38,099 nt of DNA from Saprospiraceae bacterium (GCA_020629315.1 JAHDDO010000005.1:1-38099), one strand, 5' to 3'. Shown: positions 1 to 9,457, numbered from the stretch's first letter. Translations and numbers: made by a program. Notes: a model not told the origin generated them from the letters alone.

Positions 1-1011
1 ACGATCAAAACCTCCACAGAGGTAGACATATTTATGATTTATTTTTAATTTACCTACCCCACTACTACCATCCGCCTCCCAATTTGTTGTACCATTTTCT
101 AGATTTAATGATAGCATAAATGAAGAATTATTATTTGCAAAAACATCAATATCATCAGCAACTAATGTATTAGGACTAAACCTATTATTATATTGATTTC
201 TCCAAATTAAATCGCCAGTTTCAATATCATAAGAATATATAGAATTATTTTCAAGTATTATCTTACCATCTGTATATATAGGTACCACTCCTGCAATTCC
301 ACTGGTATTTTTCGTTAGAGGAATTAGATCTGAAATCCATTTGATAGAATCGTTTTCAATATCATATAAGTGTAACCACTGGTTTTCTTCATACCAGCCA
401 GTAACGAAGCCCCATTTAATTTTTGAAAAAAGGATATACTTTTTTGATTTATATTCTAATAAAATGGGACGGTTGCTGTATAGGTAATACTCATCGTCTC
501 TTTTCATTTCATATAATTGCCTTACTTCTCCCGTATAAATATCCGCTATAGAAATCCATACTTGTTCTTTGTCGATTTCTTCAGAAAAAACAAATTGATG
601 GCCAATCCCTGAAAAAAGCGGAGCCGCGCTATTATCTAAAATAGTTTTCCAAATGGTTTCGCCTGTATTAACATTCAGTCCATAGAATAAATTATTCCAT
701 CCAACAGCAAGAATATCATCATAAATGTAACTGCCTGAAGAAAATCCATCAACACCATACTCTACAATAGCATCATTCCATTCCCAAACTAGTGAACCGT
801 TTTCTTTATCAAACGCTTTTAATATCCCCTTTCCTCTTATTGGAACAATGACTAAATTTCCATGTACAATGGGATCATATAGGCTTACACTTTCTAAATC
901 TTCAGTCAAATCTGACTCCCATTCAATGTTGCATATAATAGTAGGCTCTCGACAGCCCATAAAAAGCAAAGCAAAAGTCAAACTAAAAATAACATTAGGT
1001 ACAACTTTCAT
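1..1011 (-). CDS. PQQ-like beta-propeller lipoprotein, partial (C-terminus beyond left edge)
   Basis: The frame is open for 337 codons from an ATG at 1011 to the window edge with no stop, so the C-terminus is missing. The N-terminus is a lipoprotein signal: a hydrophobic stretch followed by LFMGC, with the lipid-bearing Cys at about residue 20. The rest carries recurring short motifs such as FDKENGSLVWEW, LNVNTGETIWK, YDIETGDLIW and LNLENGTTNWE, spaced as in PQQ-like (WD40-like) beta-propeller blades. Such lipoproteins usually serve as envelope scaffolds (BamB-like) or carbohydrate or metabolite binders. No quinoprotein active site can be confirmed. It lies 52 bases after the beta-barrel gene on the same strand, probably as the last visible gene of the M28 operon. 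Fold is fairly certain; function is unknown. Confidence 0.8.
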   Translation of the reverse strand, partial: MKVVPNVIFSLTFALLFMGCREPTIICNIEWESDLTEDLESVSLYDPIVHGNLVIVPIRGKGILKAFDKENGSLVWEWNDAIVEYGVDGFSSGSYIYDDILAVGWNNLFYGLNVNTGETIWKTILDNSAAPLFSGIGHQFVFSEEIDKEQVWISIADIYTGEVRQLYEMKRDDEYYLYSNRPILLEYKSKKYILFSKIKWGFVTGWYEENQWLHLYDIENDSIKWISDLIPLTKNTSGIAGVVPIYTDGKIILENNSIYSYDIETGDLIWRNQYNNRFSPNTLVADDIDVFANNNSSFMLSLNLENGTTNWEADGSSGVGKLKINHKYVYLCGGFDR

Positions 1012-1063
1012 AATCTCTTAGGGTTTGGTAAAACATTCAATGTATTATCCACTTCTTTGTACT

Positions 1064-1693
1064 TTATATTCTATAATTCACTCCAACTTTAAGGAATAGC
1101 CCTTTATTAGAAATTGCGGTCAATGGTTTTAATTCAAGTCTTTGATTACGTACCGGAAGAGCAGGGTTGTAAACCCGAGTTTGTTGTATGCCCAAGGTCA
1201 CTGTTTCAAAATATGCAGATGTATTTAAGCTAATCTTTGAAGATAAATCCCATAGGAATGTAAGTTGGGGTCCAGCGGCAAAACATAAACAAGAATTTGT
1301 AGTATCAAATGTATTTACTACAACAGGACTAAACCTTTCTTTTCTAAACCCTAAGCTTACAAGAGGCCCTAAGAATACGTGCTGCTTGCTTTTCTCATGG
1401 CTATATATTGAAATAAAGTAAGATATATCAGTTGCAAAACCGCTCTTTTTGAAATCGGTAATACGATTTACTTGATTGAAGTATTGTAGCTCTAATGATA
1501 CTTCAGTATATCTTCCAACCATAGCACCTACTCTTCCTAAGGACAAATTCGTAATACCATAGGTTTTTGTGTCTTGTAAATTAAACGCAAGCTGTGCTTT
1601 ATAGGCAGGTATTGGCTCAATTTGAGAAAATACCCTATTGCTATATAAGCAAAGCAAAACAACTAGTTTTAGACCGCAAACAAACTTATTCAT
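1064..1693 (-). CDS. small outer-membrane beta-barrel protein, hypothetical
   Basis: This 209-residue protein has a signal peptide (hydrophobic segment at residues 7-18, likely cleavage after the VFSQ region near residue 24). The rest alternates polar and hydrophobic residues in short strands with Gly and aromatic residues, for example FLGPLVSLGF, FAAGPQLTFLWDL and the final LFLKVGVNYRI. Ending on an amphipathic strand with an aromatic near the C-terminus is typical of outer-membrane barrels. Its length suits an eight-stranded OmpA- or PorT-like barrel, but I recognise no specific family. It sits 28 bases downstream of the MopE-repeat gene and 52 bases upstream of the propeller lipoprotein, so it is probably co-transcribed with these exported proteins. 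Outer-membrane location is inferred from sequence pattern only. Confidence 0.7.
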   Translation of the reverse strand: MNKFVCGLKLVVLLCLYSNRVFSQIEPIPAYKAQLAFNLQDTKTYGITNLSLGRVGAMVGRYTEVSLELQYFNQVNRITDFKKSGFATDISYFISIYSHEKSKQHVFLGPLVSLGFRKERFSPVVVNTFDTTNSCLCFAAGPQLTFLWDLSSKISLNTSAYFETVTLGIQQTRVYNPALPVRNQRLELKPLTAISNKGLFLKVGVNYRI

Positions 1694-1721
1694 ATTACAT
1701 TTTGGATCTAACTCATCTTCA

Positions 1722-3770
1722 TCAATGTACTATACACTTCTTGAAAGTTATTACTTCCCCTCTCTCTGAAAATTGCATCCAATAGATGCCTGGTGAGAAC
1801 GATCTTACATCAATGGATACTGTTCTTGTAAAACGTGTGCCATATACCCTTTGTCCATCCACATTGTACATGTTGACTTCAAGTTCTCCTTGCTGCGCTG
1901 TTTTTATTTGTAAGATATCGCTTGTAGGAATGGGTGATACGATTACATTGGAAGAGACAATATCGGATAAACTGCTGGTAAAGTCCATACCATCGCAGTT
2001 CTCATCAATGTCATTGTTTGGAATATCTATTGCATCCGGATTTATCTCTGGGTTTGCATCGTCACAGTCTTCGCCATTTAGAACAGTCCCTTCTGGTTGT
2101 AAACAATCCTCCATTGCCGTTTCCGGATCTCCGTAACCATCTTCATCGGCATCTACGTAATATGTAATTATCTCTACGTCTTCATCTATCTCACCATTGC
2201 AATTATCATCAATCTCATTACATAATTCTTCGGCAGATGGATTAATAGCAGGGTTATCATCATTACAATCTTCTTCAAAGCCAAACCCATCTCCATCTAA
2301 GTCATCATCGGGCGTGGCTTCATTACAATCATCATCAATCCCGTTATATGGAATTTCAGCTTGGCCTGTATTGACGTCAGGATTTGTTTCATCGCAATCA
2401 CAAATGCCACTGAAGCCATCACCATCTAAATCATCTTGTCCTCCTTTACCATCACAATTTTCATCGATCCCATTATCAGGGATTTCTACCATGGAAGGAT
2501 TTATGCTGGCGTTCGAATCATCACAATCACAACTAGCTTCGTATCCATCGCCATCAGCATCTTCACCTTCACATTGAAAGTCCCAGCTTGAAAATAAAGG
2601 TTCATCTATCAAACACTCACCTACAGGATCTTCCCAGCAACCTAATACGCCATCACTAAAAGTCTGTAAGCCCATTGTAATTTTAGATTTATTTGGCTGG
2701 CTGTAATTCGGATAGCCCACTTTTGCATCTACACAAAGGTTTATTGAGGCCATTGTCGAACCTATCCCCCAATGCTCATGTGGAACACCACTGTTTTCAC
2801 ATCCAGCGTTTCCCCCTGTTGTCAACCAGAACCATCCGCCAGGCATAGGTGTATCTGGTGTGAGGCCAAGGTCGCAATCACAAGCCAAACAAATCCCATT
2901 GCACAATTGCATTTTTCCATTTTCATCAGTGCTAATACAAAGACTGACCACTTCTTCTTGTAATTCTGCTATACCATCATCAAACCACTCGGCTTCCATA
3001 CCATTGCCTAACACGGATTCATTACTAAACGGATAAGCACATTGATTTTCAAATCCACTAAAGAAAGGAATTACACCTATTAACCAATCCACACCCGTTT
3101 CAGTGGCATTATATTCATAGTCCGCACAAATGCGTATCGTTTCCTCTGGATAAAAAGGACCGTCCAAGGATAATCCGAGACTGCCGTCAGGGTCTTCACT
3201 TCTATATGTTACTTCGAGGATATCCAGATTGCAAAAGCCATCCCCTAAGCAAATGATAGGTGTAATGGTCGTGCTTACATTTAAGGTAAATGCTTCATTT
3301 TCATTCACAGAATCTTCGGTGCTCACGGCTATAAAATAGGCGCTATTGGTGTTCACAGGGACAGCAATTTGCTCTTCAAAGGCCCAATCTGAACTACATG
3401 GCCCGTTACTATTCTCATCAAAGATGGCTTCTAGATTATCACAATCACCGCTATATACGCTAAATACAGGATCCCAATTTCCTGCCTTTGTAATATGAAC
3501 ATAGAGTCTGGCTGCATCTTCGTCAGTATCTACACGAAACCATTTAACGGGTTTTTCAATAGCAGTACAAAGGTCTTGGGGATTAGTAATACTCGCGCCA
3601 TCAAAGCAACTTTCGACTTCAATAAAGTTTATCTCCCCACTTATATCAGTCATAGGCTCTAAAAGGGATGCATCCAAGGCATCACATTGGAACGAACCTA
3701 AACACTGTGTAAAACTTAGTCTAGGTATCAGTATTAGTAAAAGTGTCAATGTAGCTAGGAAGTGTTTCAT
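1722..3770 (-). CDS. T9SS-exported protein with four MopE-type metal-binding repeats
   Basis: A 682-residue secreted protein. Residues 1-21 form a signal peptide. Residues 22-400 are a Cys-rich extracellular region of unknown family, including a part resembling surface pre-peptidase-like beta-sandwiches (about 45-170). Residues 405-593 hold four repeats of the MopE/'putative metal-binding motif' type (DxDGDG, then CDD-x-NPxINP, then EIPxNGIDxNCDG). Residues about 605-682 are a T9SS type A sorting domain (SPIPTSDILQI, MYNVDGQRV, SPGIYWMQF, ITFKKCIVH). The repeats are known from MopE of Methylococcus, linked to copper, and from many secreted proteins where calcium binding is also possible, so the metal is not certain here. 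It lies 12 bases after the M28 peptidase gene, indicating one operon. Expected location is the cell surface or medium through T9SS. Confidence 0.85.
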   Translation of the reverse strand: MKHFLATLTLLLILIPRLSFTQCLGSFQCDALDASLLEPMTDISGEINFIEVESCFDGASITNPQDLCTAIEKPVKWFRVDTDEDAARLYVHITKAGNWDPVFSVYSGDCDNLEAIFDENSNGPCSSDWAFEEQIAVPVNTNSAYFIAVSTEDSVNENEAFTLNVSTTITPIICLGDGFCNLDILEVTYRSEDPDGSLGLSLDGPFYPEETIRICADYEYNATETGVDWLIGVIPFFSGFENQCAYPFSNESVLGNGMEAEWFDDGIAELQEEVVSLCISTDENGKMQLCNGICLACDCDLGLTPDTPMPGGWFWLTTGGNAGCENSGVPHEHWGIGSTMASINLCVDAKVGYPNYSQPNKSKITMGLQTFSDGVLGCWEDPVGECLIDEPLFSSWDFQCEGEDADGDGYEASCDCDDSNASINPSMVEIPDNGIDENCDGKGGQDDLDGDGFSGICDCDETNPDVNTGQAEIPYNGIDDDCNEATPDDDLDGDGFGFEEDCNDDNPAINPSAEELCNEIDDNCNGEIDEDVEIITYYVDADEDGYGDPETAMEDCLQPEGTVLNGEDCDDANPEINPDAIDIPNNDIDENCDGMDFTSSLSDIVSSNVIVSPIPTSDILQIKTAQQGELEVNMYNVDGQRVYGTRFTRTVSIDVRSFSPGIYWMQFSERGEVITFKKCIVH
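1992..2558 (-). repeat. four tandem MopE-type repeats within the coding sequence
   Basis: Protein residues about 405-440, 447-483, 490-530 and 540-593 each contain a DGDG-type acidic loop, a Cys-Asp-Asp step, an NP-x-INP-like step and a GIDxNCDG/EIDDNCNGEIDE end. At the DNA level this gives recurring blocks rich in catcaccatc and cattacaatc on the plus strand. The repeats are diverged, so they are ancient protein repeats rather than a recent DNA expansion. Confidence 0.8.
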
Positions 3771-3782
3771 AATGATTGTTTT

Positions 3783-5513
3783 TTAGTAAGCGAATATCAT
3801 TGATTTAGTTTCAATAAGCTGATTATTAATGTATAGGGAATAATATAATATCCCTTCGTTTCCCCATCCATGGTAGTATTCATACTCATTAAAGCCTAAT
3901 TGTAGGATCATGGGCTTGCTGGCTAATAGTGAGCCTTTTGCATTGGTGACGATTATTTCTGCCTTCTCTATAGGAATGTTCTCACGCATAAGTACCGTTA
4001 TGGTAGTTACTTCATCAAATGGATTGGGTCTATTTTGTAATAATTCTATTTTGTTTCCAAAAGGATTTTCCGGTGTGTCTTCCACAGCGGATAAGAAAAT
4101 GAAATCTTCCGTACTAAAGCATGATTCAACATTGTTTTCATCCACGACACAAGCTGAGAAGAATAATATATTATCATCCCCAGCAGGTATTCGTATTTGA
4201 TGTGTGTCAATCAAGGTATACAGCGAATCAAAATCATTGCTATCTGTTCTAAGGCCAACTCTATATGAAGTATAATCTTCCATATTGCTTAGTGTGACTT
4301 CTACATCATTCCCTTTTTGGGCCAATTCCATGGTCGGAATTTCAGGACTTACTCCCAAGGCACATGCTGTTATACCATTGATGATCGTGTTTCTCTTAAG
4401 ATAATTGAAGTCTACAAAGAAACTATCCAATGCGCCATCGCCATTAGAATCAATTCCTAATATATCTCGTGTGCTATGTTGATGATCATGATATTCAGCG
4501 TTGATCATGGCATCACCATTTTCATTGGCAGATGTAAATCGAATAGAGGTCATACTTCGTTCCCTAAAAGGGATATGATCGCCTCCTCTGCCTGTACGAT
4601 CCTCAGCTGACATCAAAGAGAGTAACATAGGAACATCCGTAATAGGAAGAACCTCTTCTGTATACTGTAACTTCGCATACCTGGCCAGTCCTTTGTATTT
4701 AGAGCCATTGGCACCGAAACTAAATATTCGCACTTGAGTGCTATCGACATGGCCTTGGCCAGGACAACCTGGTGGTGATGCGGTTTCTCCACAAAGTATA
4801 CCACCCACTACATCATTGTTTAGGACTGCTTTTACGTCTATATTATTCGATTGGCAATATATCGCCATTGCATCAGCCCCCCAGAGTCCTTGCTCTTCTG
4901 CCGTAGTGAGCATAAAGACTATCGAGCGTTTAAATCTATGTTTGCTAAGTACTCTAGCAAGCTCTATAACCAAGGCACAACCACTACCGTTATCTTCCAT
5001 ACCTTCAGCGATACAATCTATATCACAAACGTCTTCACAACGCGAATCCAAATGGGCCTCTATGATAATTACCCCAGCTTCTGGGTCAGTACCTGGATGT
5101 ATGAATACCACATTCTTATGCCTGTTCATCTCACAAATCACTTGATCAAAAACTAAAAAATCTGCAATACTACTCGTACCAGACGATTCAGCTATTTGGT
5201 TAAACCTATCTAAGCACCATCGTTGAGAAGCACCGATACCCAATGTTTCTGACAGGGTATCCGAACCCGTGTTTCGTGTTTTGAAAGTGGATAATGCAAC
5301 TAAGTAATTATGTAAAGAATCGGTATTTATCTCCTCATGCATGATTTCTGATAAGACCGATAATGGTGTAGGGAGTTCAGCAGGTGGAATATAGTTTCCC
5401 GTCAATATATTATGACTTTCCGGCTTTGTGAAATGTATATTACTTTGCGCATTTGCCGCCATGCAAGCCAGCAGAATAACTGTCATTCCAAGTATAAAAT
5501 GTTTCATTTTCAT
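3783..5513 (-). CDS. secreted M28-family zinc aminopeptidase with T9SS sorting domain
   Basis: Residues 1-23 are a signal peptide. Residues about 60-390 are an M28 peptidase domain with the co-catalytic two-zinc set visible: H154 (EAHLDS), D174 (MEDNGSG), catalytic E206 with metal ligand E207 (TTAEEQG), D234 (NNDVVG) and H346 (HQHSTRD); GGDHIPF at 311-317 matches the family's SDHxPF loop. Residues about 395-475 look like a fibronectin- or Ig-like linker. Residues about 490-576 are a T9SS type A sorting domain (LLQNRPNPFDEVTTI onward). The family removes N-terminal amino acids or splits dipeptides outside the cell. An unusual Cys-rich stretch (C159, C163, C167, C179) lies between the first two zinc ligands, probably disulfide-bonded. 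It is probably the first gene of the minus-strand operon, because a terminator lies upstream at 5606-5640. Confidence 0.9.
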   Translation of the reverse strand: MKMKHFILGMTVILLACMAANAQSNIHFTKPESHNILTGNYIPPAELPTPLSVLSEIMHEEINTDSLHNYLVALSTFKTRNTGSDTLSETLGIGASQRWCLDRFNQIAESSGTSSIADFLVFDQVICEMNRHKNVVFIHPGTDPEAGVIIIEAHLDSRCEDVCDIDCIAEGMEDNGSGCALVIELARVLSKHRFKRSIVFMLTTAEEQGLWGADAMAIYCQSNNIDVKAVLNNDVVGGILCGETASPPGCPGQGHVDSTQVRIFSFGANGSKYKGLARYAKLQYTEEVLPITDVPMLLSLMSAEDRTGRGGDHIPFRERSMTSIRFTSANENGDAMINAEYHDHQHSTRDILGIDSNGDGALDSFFVDFNYLKRNTIINGITACALGVSPEIPTMELAQKGNDVEVTLSNMEDYTSYRVGLRTDSNDFDSLYTLIDTHQIRIPAGDDNILFFSACVVDENNVESCFSTEDFIFLSAVEDTPENPFGNKIELLQNRPNPFDEVTTITVLMRENIPIEKAEIIVTNAKGSLLASKPMILQLGFNEYEYYHGWGNEGILYYSLYINNQLIETKSMIFAY

Positions 5514-5605
5514 TGGCTTACTTCATTATGCTAGACGAGTGATAGGATTGTCTAAGCAAGTAAAAGATAAGAAAATGATTAAAAAGAAGTCTTGGAAAGA
5601 GGTAT

Positions 5606-5640
5606 AAAAAAAAACGGAGTTTGAAACATCAAACTCCGTT
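5606..5640 (-). terminator. rho-independent terminator after the CotH gene
   Basis: A perfect 12-bp stem (5613-5624 with 5629-5640) closes a four-base loop and is followed on the minus strand by a run of nine T (plus-strand A run 5606-5614). It starts 27 bases past the stop of the lamin-tail/CotH gene. It separates that four-gene unit from the M28 operon, which must have its own promoter between here and 5513. Confidence 0.9.
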
Positions 5641-5666
5641 CATTAGATTTTATAGGTATGTACTAT

Positions 5667-8222
5667 TTAGTCAATCTTAATGATCTTAAATTCTGCATAT
5701 CTATGTTCACCAGCCAACCGTAGCGTGTAAGCACCAGGCGCTAGTCCTATTGCATTAGTTGAAAATTGTACGGTATTGATGCCTTTATTATATAAAGCAT
5801 TCAAGTTTGAAAGATCCATTATTTTCTTTCCTGTCATATCGAATATTTCGAATCGTAGTGCTTGATTTTCATTCAAATCAAAGTCTAGAGTTACGACATC
5901 TTGTGTCGGGCTAGGATATAATTTACCTTCAATCTTTTCTTCGTTAACTACATTAGAAGGAACTCCAAATACAGCCACTAATGTATCTGCAGTATTTACT
6001 TGTAGTATAGCCGATCTAGAAAATTTACTTGGTAACACTTCATTACCCGCTTTACTTTCCCAGTATAAAAACTCTAAATCATCATCATTAGATTTTGCTT
6101 TTATTAGGTTATCCATATTGCCAAAGTACTCACCTGTCCAAGGGAATGTTTCTATATCTAAGGTATTGAAATCAATTTCACCTGCTCCTTCTGGCTCTAC
6201 CAATAAGGTCACCGGATAAGGACCCTCTAACTCAAAACAATCGATCATCCCATCGTCTAGAAGTTCACATCGCTGTGCAATGAAGTTTCGCAATCGTTCT
6301 ACATTACTTTCCCACTCTTCCATAGATCCACCCCATCGAGCTATTTGTCTTGGCATTTCTGGAGCAATAATCGCGATCATGCTATCCAAGGTACCTAGCA
6401 TGTTGTCGCAGGTGTAAATGGTATTCATCAAATCAGCTTGACGAGAATAATATAACTGTCTAAACTCTGCATTTTCCTCTTGTAGTTTCAGAAATATTTT
6501 TTCGTGTTTTCCAACGTCATTGTTTTCGCCGCCACCCCAGCCGCCAAAGAATTGATCCATATAGTCAGCAATGTCTTCTATATCACAAGGCACAGCATCT
6601 GGATTGGTATTTGGAACACCTGAGTAGTTTATATAGTAATCGAAAGTAGCATCATTATCCCAAAGGATGTAACCCCATTTTTTATGGTCTCCATCTGGAT
6701 TGGTACCGCGCCACCATCCTGTATTATAGTTTAACCAATCAGATGCTACCGAATTTAAATTGGCAATCATGTAATCAATCAAGCTTAATACCTGGAAATT
6801 GTCTTTTACATATTCATAGTTTTCTGGGATACTCATATCACTTTCCAACACAAAGTCTCTAAACTCTGTCCATGCCGCAAAAGCATCATCTCCACCATAT
6901 TCAGCCCAAGTCCATCCCCAAGTAGCCAAGTACTGAAGATCAAATTTTTCTTGATCATAGTACTCACTAGTATAATCGTGATCTACGGGTCTTTCTCGTA
7001 AGCCATACACACCCCAGAATTCTCCATCAATAAAAAGAATCATTCGTCTTACCGCTCTGACGTCTAATTTCATACCGCCTTCTAGAGCTAAGGTATGCAC
7101 ATACTCATCTCTTACATGACAAGAACCTTCATGTACTGAGTTGTCAGTAGCTGGATAATTATCATCTCCAGATGCTCTAAACATCAAACGCTGATGTTCC
7201 GTTCTGTCAGAATAGTCAAACAATTTTGCGTCAATAGCTTTTGTGTATCCCATTTCATCTCTACACACATAATCTAAACTTCTATGATCATTTACCCACG
7301 AGTCTTGCCCATGTTTGTTCATCCGCCCATACGAGTACGAAACGAGTTGTTCATTTTCAAAATACTCGACAGTCGCTCTTGGTCGTAAGGCATCATTTCC
7401 ATTGGCCAGCGTTTTTACATCATGTCCGGCTACTGAAAACACAGGGAGCGTGAATGACTCATCAATAAAATAGGTAGCAAAAGCCATCTTGCCAGGAAGG
7501 ACATTGGGATCATCCACAAAGGTGGCCGCTTTTACAACAGTGGTTTTATCAATAGTTAACGGCTCAGTATACACCGGCGAATTTTCATCGGGATCTCTTC
7601 CATCAATGGTATATCTGATCGTAGCATTAGGCTCTTCTGTAGTTATAGCCACCGTTACTTGACCATCATAAAATCCAGCTATTTGATCTAACACCGGTTC
7701 CTCTGTAAATCCATTGTAAAAATCACTACCTGCATTTGAAGAGTTAGGTGTTGGGTTGGGACATATTTTCCACGAACCTGAACCATCTACATCTCTAGCT
7801 CTTGACATACCGATGAAGGTGAGTTCCAATGCCCTACTATCCAGAATATTTAAATCTGGGTCAGCTAGGACTACAAACTCATTATCTTTAGTTTGCGTTA
7901 ATTTAAAGCTCGTATGAATACCTTCATTTCTTCCTGAGCACCAAAATCGTAGGTGATCATTAGCGCCTATTATCGTTCCCGCAGGAATTTCATACTTGTC
8001 TACATTATCGACTTTATCCGATAAAAAATATCCACTAAGGTCAATATCTTGATCGGACATATTGTATAGTTCAATCCAATCTTCATATTTAAGGTACTGA
8101 TCTGTGAAGTCATCAAGATTTGAAGCAGAATATTCATTGATCACCACCTGAGCAGAGATAGTTGCAGCAAAGCACAAACTAAGTAATGGAAGTAAAAGGT
8201 ATCTCATAGTTTTAATTTTCAT
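5667..8222 (-). CDS. T9SS-exported lamin-tail / chitobiase-like / CotH kinase-family protein
   Basis: An 851-residue multidomain secreted protein. In order: signal peptide (1-25); lamin-tail domain (about 26-140, starting VVINEYSASN and including DWIELYN and DLSGYFLSD); a chitobiase/hexosaminidase C-terminal-like domain (about 185-252, IRYTIDGRDPDENSPVY); a CotH kinase-like domain (about 265-650); a beta-rich domain (about 668-753); a T9SS sorting domain (about 770-851, LYPSPTQDVVTL). CotH hallmarks are present: WGVYGLRE (E410), the SDWLNYN segment (D495, N500) and WDND (521-524), matching the catalytic-loop and metal-binding positions of CotH kinases. Spore CotH of Bacillus phosphorylates coat proteins; here the substrate is unknown. 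I chose the ATG at 8222 because it forms TAATG with the stop of the TolC-like gene; an in-frame ATG at 8237 would add five residues. It is the last gene of the unit. Confidence 0.88.
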   Translation of the reverse strand: MKIKTMRYLLLPLLSLCFAATISAQVVINEYSASNLDDFTDQYLKYEDWIELYNMSDQDIDLSGYFLSDKVDNVDKYEIPAGTIIGANDHLRFWCSGRNEGIHTSFKLTQTKDNEFVVLADPDLNILDSRALELTFIGMSRARDVDGSGSWKICPNPTPNSSNAGSDFYNGFTEEPVLDQIAGFYDGQVTVAITTEEPNATIRYTIDGRDPDENSPVYTEPLTIDKTTVVKAATFVDDPNVLPGKMAFATYFIDESFTLPVFSVAGHDVKTLANGNDALRPRATVEYFENEQLVSYSYGRMNKHGQDSWVNDHRSLDYVCRDEMGYTKAIDAKLFDYSDRTEHQRLMFRASGDDNYPATDNSVHEGSCHVRDEYVHTLALEGGMKLDVRAVRRMILFIDGEFWGVYGLRERPVDHDYTSEYYDQEKFDLQYLATWGWTWAEYGGDDAFAAWTEFRDFVLESDMSIPENYEYVKDNFQVLSLIDYMIANLNSVASDWLNYNTGWWRGTNPDGDHKKWGYILWDNDATFDYYINYSGVPNTNPDAVPCDIEDIADYMDQFFGGWGGGENNDVGKHEKIFLKLQEENAEFRQLYYSRQADLMNTIYTCDNMLGTLDSMIAIIAPEMPRQIARWGGSMEEWESNVERLRNFIAQRCELLDDGMIDCFELEGPYPVTLLVEPEGAGEIDFNTLDIETFPWTGEYFGNMDNLIKAKSNDDDLEFLYWESKAGNEVLPSKFSRSAILQVNTADTLVAVFGVPSNVVNEEKIEGKLYPSPTQDVVTLDFDLNENQALRFEIFDMTGKKIMDLSNLNALYNKGINTVQFSTNAIGLAPGAYTLRLAGEHRYAEFKIIKID

Positions 8223-9457
8223 TATAAATTTTCCCAATCGGGATGAAAGTAATTTATATCGGGTTCCGAGTATAGATTGCCATTGATTTCTAGATAATCA
8301 ACATATAGCTTATACAATTCATATTCAATTTGAATTAGCTTTTGTTGCTTATCCAATCTACTTTTTTCGATTAATACCACATCCATTGGATCCGAAAGCC
8401 ATAATTCAGGTTGATTCCTAAGTTTGCTTTCAAACTCATTGGATTCCAGAGCAATAGATCGGGTTTCGTATTGCTTCTGTAATTTATAAAATTGACTTTG
8501 GATAATTTGCATCTCTTTTGTGATACTAGCGACAATTTCCTTGATTTCGAGTTCCGCTTCTAGTTTCTCCTTTTCAATTTCATTGAATTGCCGAGCATTC
8601 TTGTTTTTAGTAGGAATAATAAACCCGGCTCCAATATTAAAAGAACGCAAGGTGCTTACATTATCTCGCCCTGCATATCGTACTTGGACAAAGTCAAGTA
8701 CTTGATTTTTTTGTGCGGTTTCAATGTCCTCTTTGATGTCTTGCTCTGTCAAGTTATTTTCTTCCCGTTCCAGGTCGGCATTGGTGCTTACAACTTGTGC
8801 TACTTTTTCAAAGTTTGTATATAACTGTTCTATTGACATAAAGTTATTCCAACTAATGTCGTTTTGAGTACGGCTAGCATCTAATAAACTAATTATTGAC
8901 TTTATGGTGTTTTCTAGGTCTTCTACCGAAAGATTTATATCAATAATTTCATCTTCTATTTTGTACAGATCCATACTGTACTTTACCGGATCATCTTCTA
9001 AGCGTTTTAATATGATTTCTTTTTCTTTTTGAATTTGAGTCCTGGTAGATAAAGCGATTTCTAGTTCCTTTTCAAGAAAGTAGACATCAAGAAGCATATT
9101 ATATTGATCCACCAAAGTTTCTGCTAAGAGGTCTTTAGCTTTTATATCATATCGTCTGTAATAGGATTGATCTAATGCTTTTTGGTATTTGCGCTCTCTT
9201 AGATTCGCAAAGCTTGTACGAAATAAGTACTCTTGTCTTTCTGGGTCAAATCTATCTGTCTCTGTTCTTACTTCAAACTCATCAAACAAAGACTCGTCCA
9301 CTAACTCAAAGTCTTCGGCAGCCGCTTTATAGCTAGCGATTAAACTATCGTTGCTTATATTTCTAATGAAATGAGGGTACGGCGTATCTTGTGCGTTACT
9401 TGCTAAAGCAGCAAAGCAAAAACTAAGTAAAGACAGAATTTTAAAGCTGCCTTTCAT
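8222..9457 (-). CDS. TolC-family outer-membrane efflux protein
   Basis: A 411-residue protein with a signal peptide (1-22) followed by long, charged, heptad-like helices (about 95-215 and 285-395) typical of TolC-family outer-membrane factors. These trimerise into a barrel in the outer membrane with a helical tunnel through the periplasm. The two long helical blocks match the internal duplication of the family, but similarity to well-known pumps is low. The overlap with the HlyD-like gene upstream (TAATG at 9457) and with the CotH gene downstream (TAATG at 8222) indicates translational coupling. Expected partner is the adaptor encoded directly upstream. No RND, ABC or MFS pump is encoded in the unit, so the exported substrate cannot be named. 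Confidence 0.82.
   Translation of the reverse strand: MKGSFKILSLLSFCFAALASNAQDTPYPHFIRNISNDSLIASYKAAAEDFELVDESLFDEFEVRTETDRFDPERQEYLFRTSFANLRERKYQKALDQSYYRRYDIKAKDLLAETLVDQYNMLLDVYFLEKELEIALSTRTQIQKEKEIILKRLEDDPVKYSMDLYKIEDEIIDINLSVEDLENTIKSIISLLDASRTQNDISWNNFMSIEQLYTNFEKVAQVVSTNADLEREENNLTEQDIKEDIETAQKNQVLDFVQVRYAGRDNVSTLRSFNIGAGFIIPTKNKNARQFNEIEKEKLEAELEIKEIVASITKEMQIIQSQFYKLQKQYETRSIALESNEFESKLRNQPELWLSDPMDVVLIEKSRLDKQQKLIQIEYELYKLYVDYLEINGNLYSEPDINYFHPDWENL

Noticed and set aside
2197-2577. Plus-strand frame of 126 codons rich in Ser and Pro opposite the MopE repeats
   Set aside because: Its repetitive Ser-Ser-Pro composition is the complement of the Asp-rich repeats, so it is a shadow of the real gene.
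4738-5156. Two overlapping plus-strand frames opposite the M28 peptidase
   Set aside because: Both are antisense to well-conserved catalytic sequence and show no family pattern.
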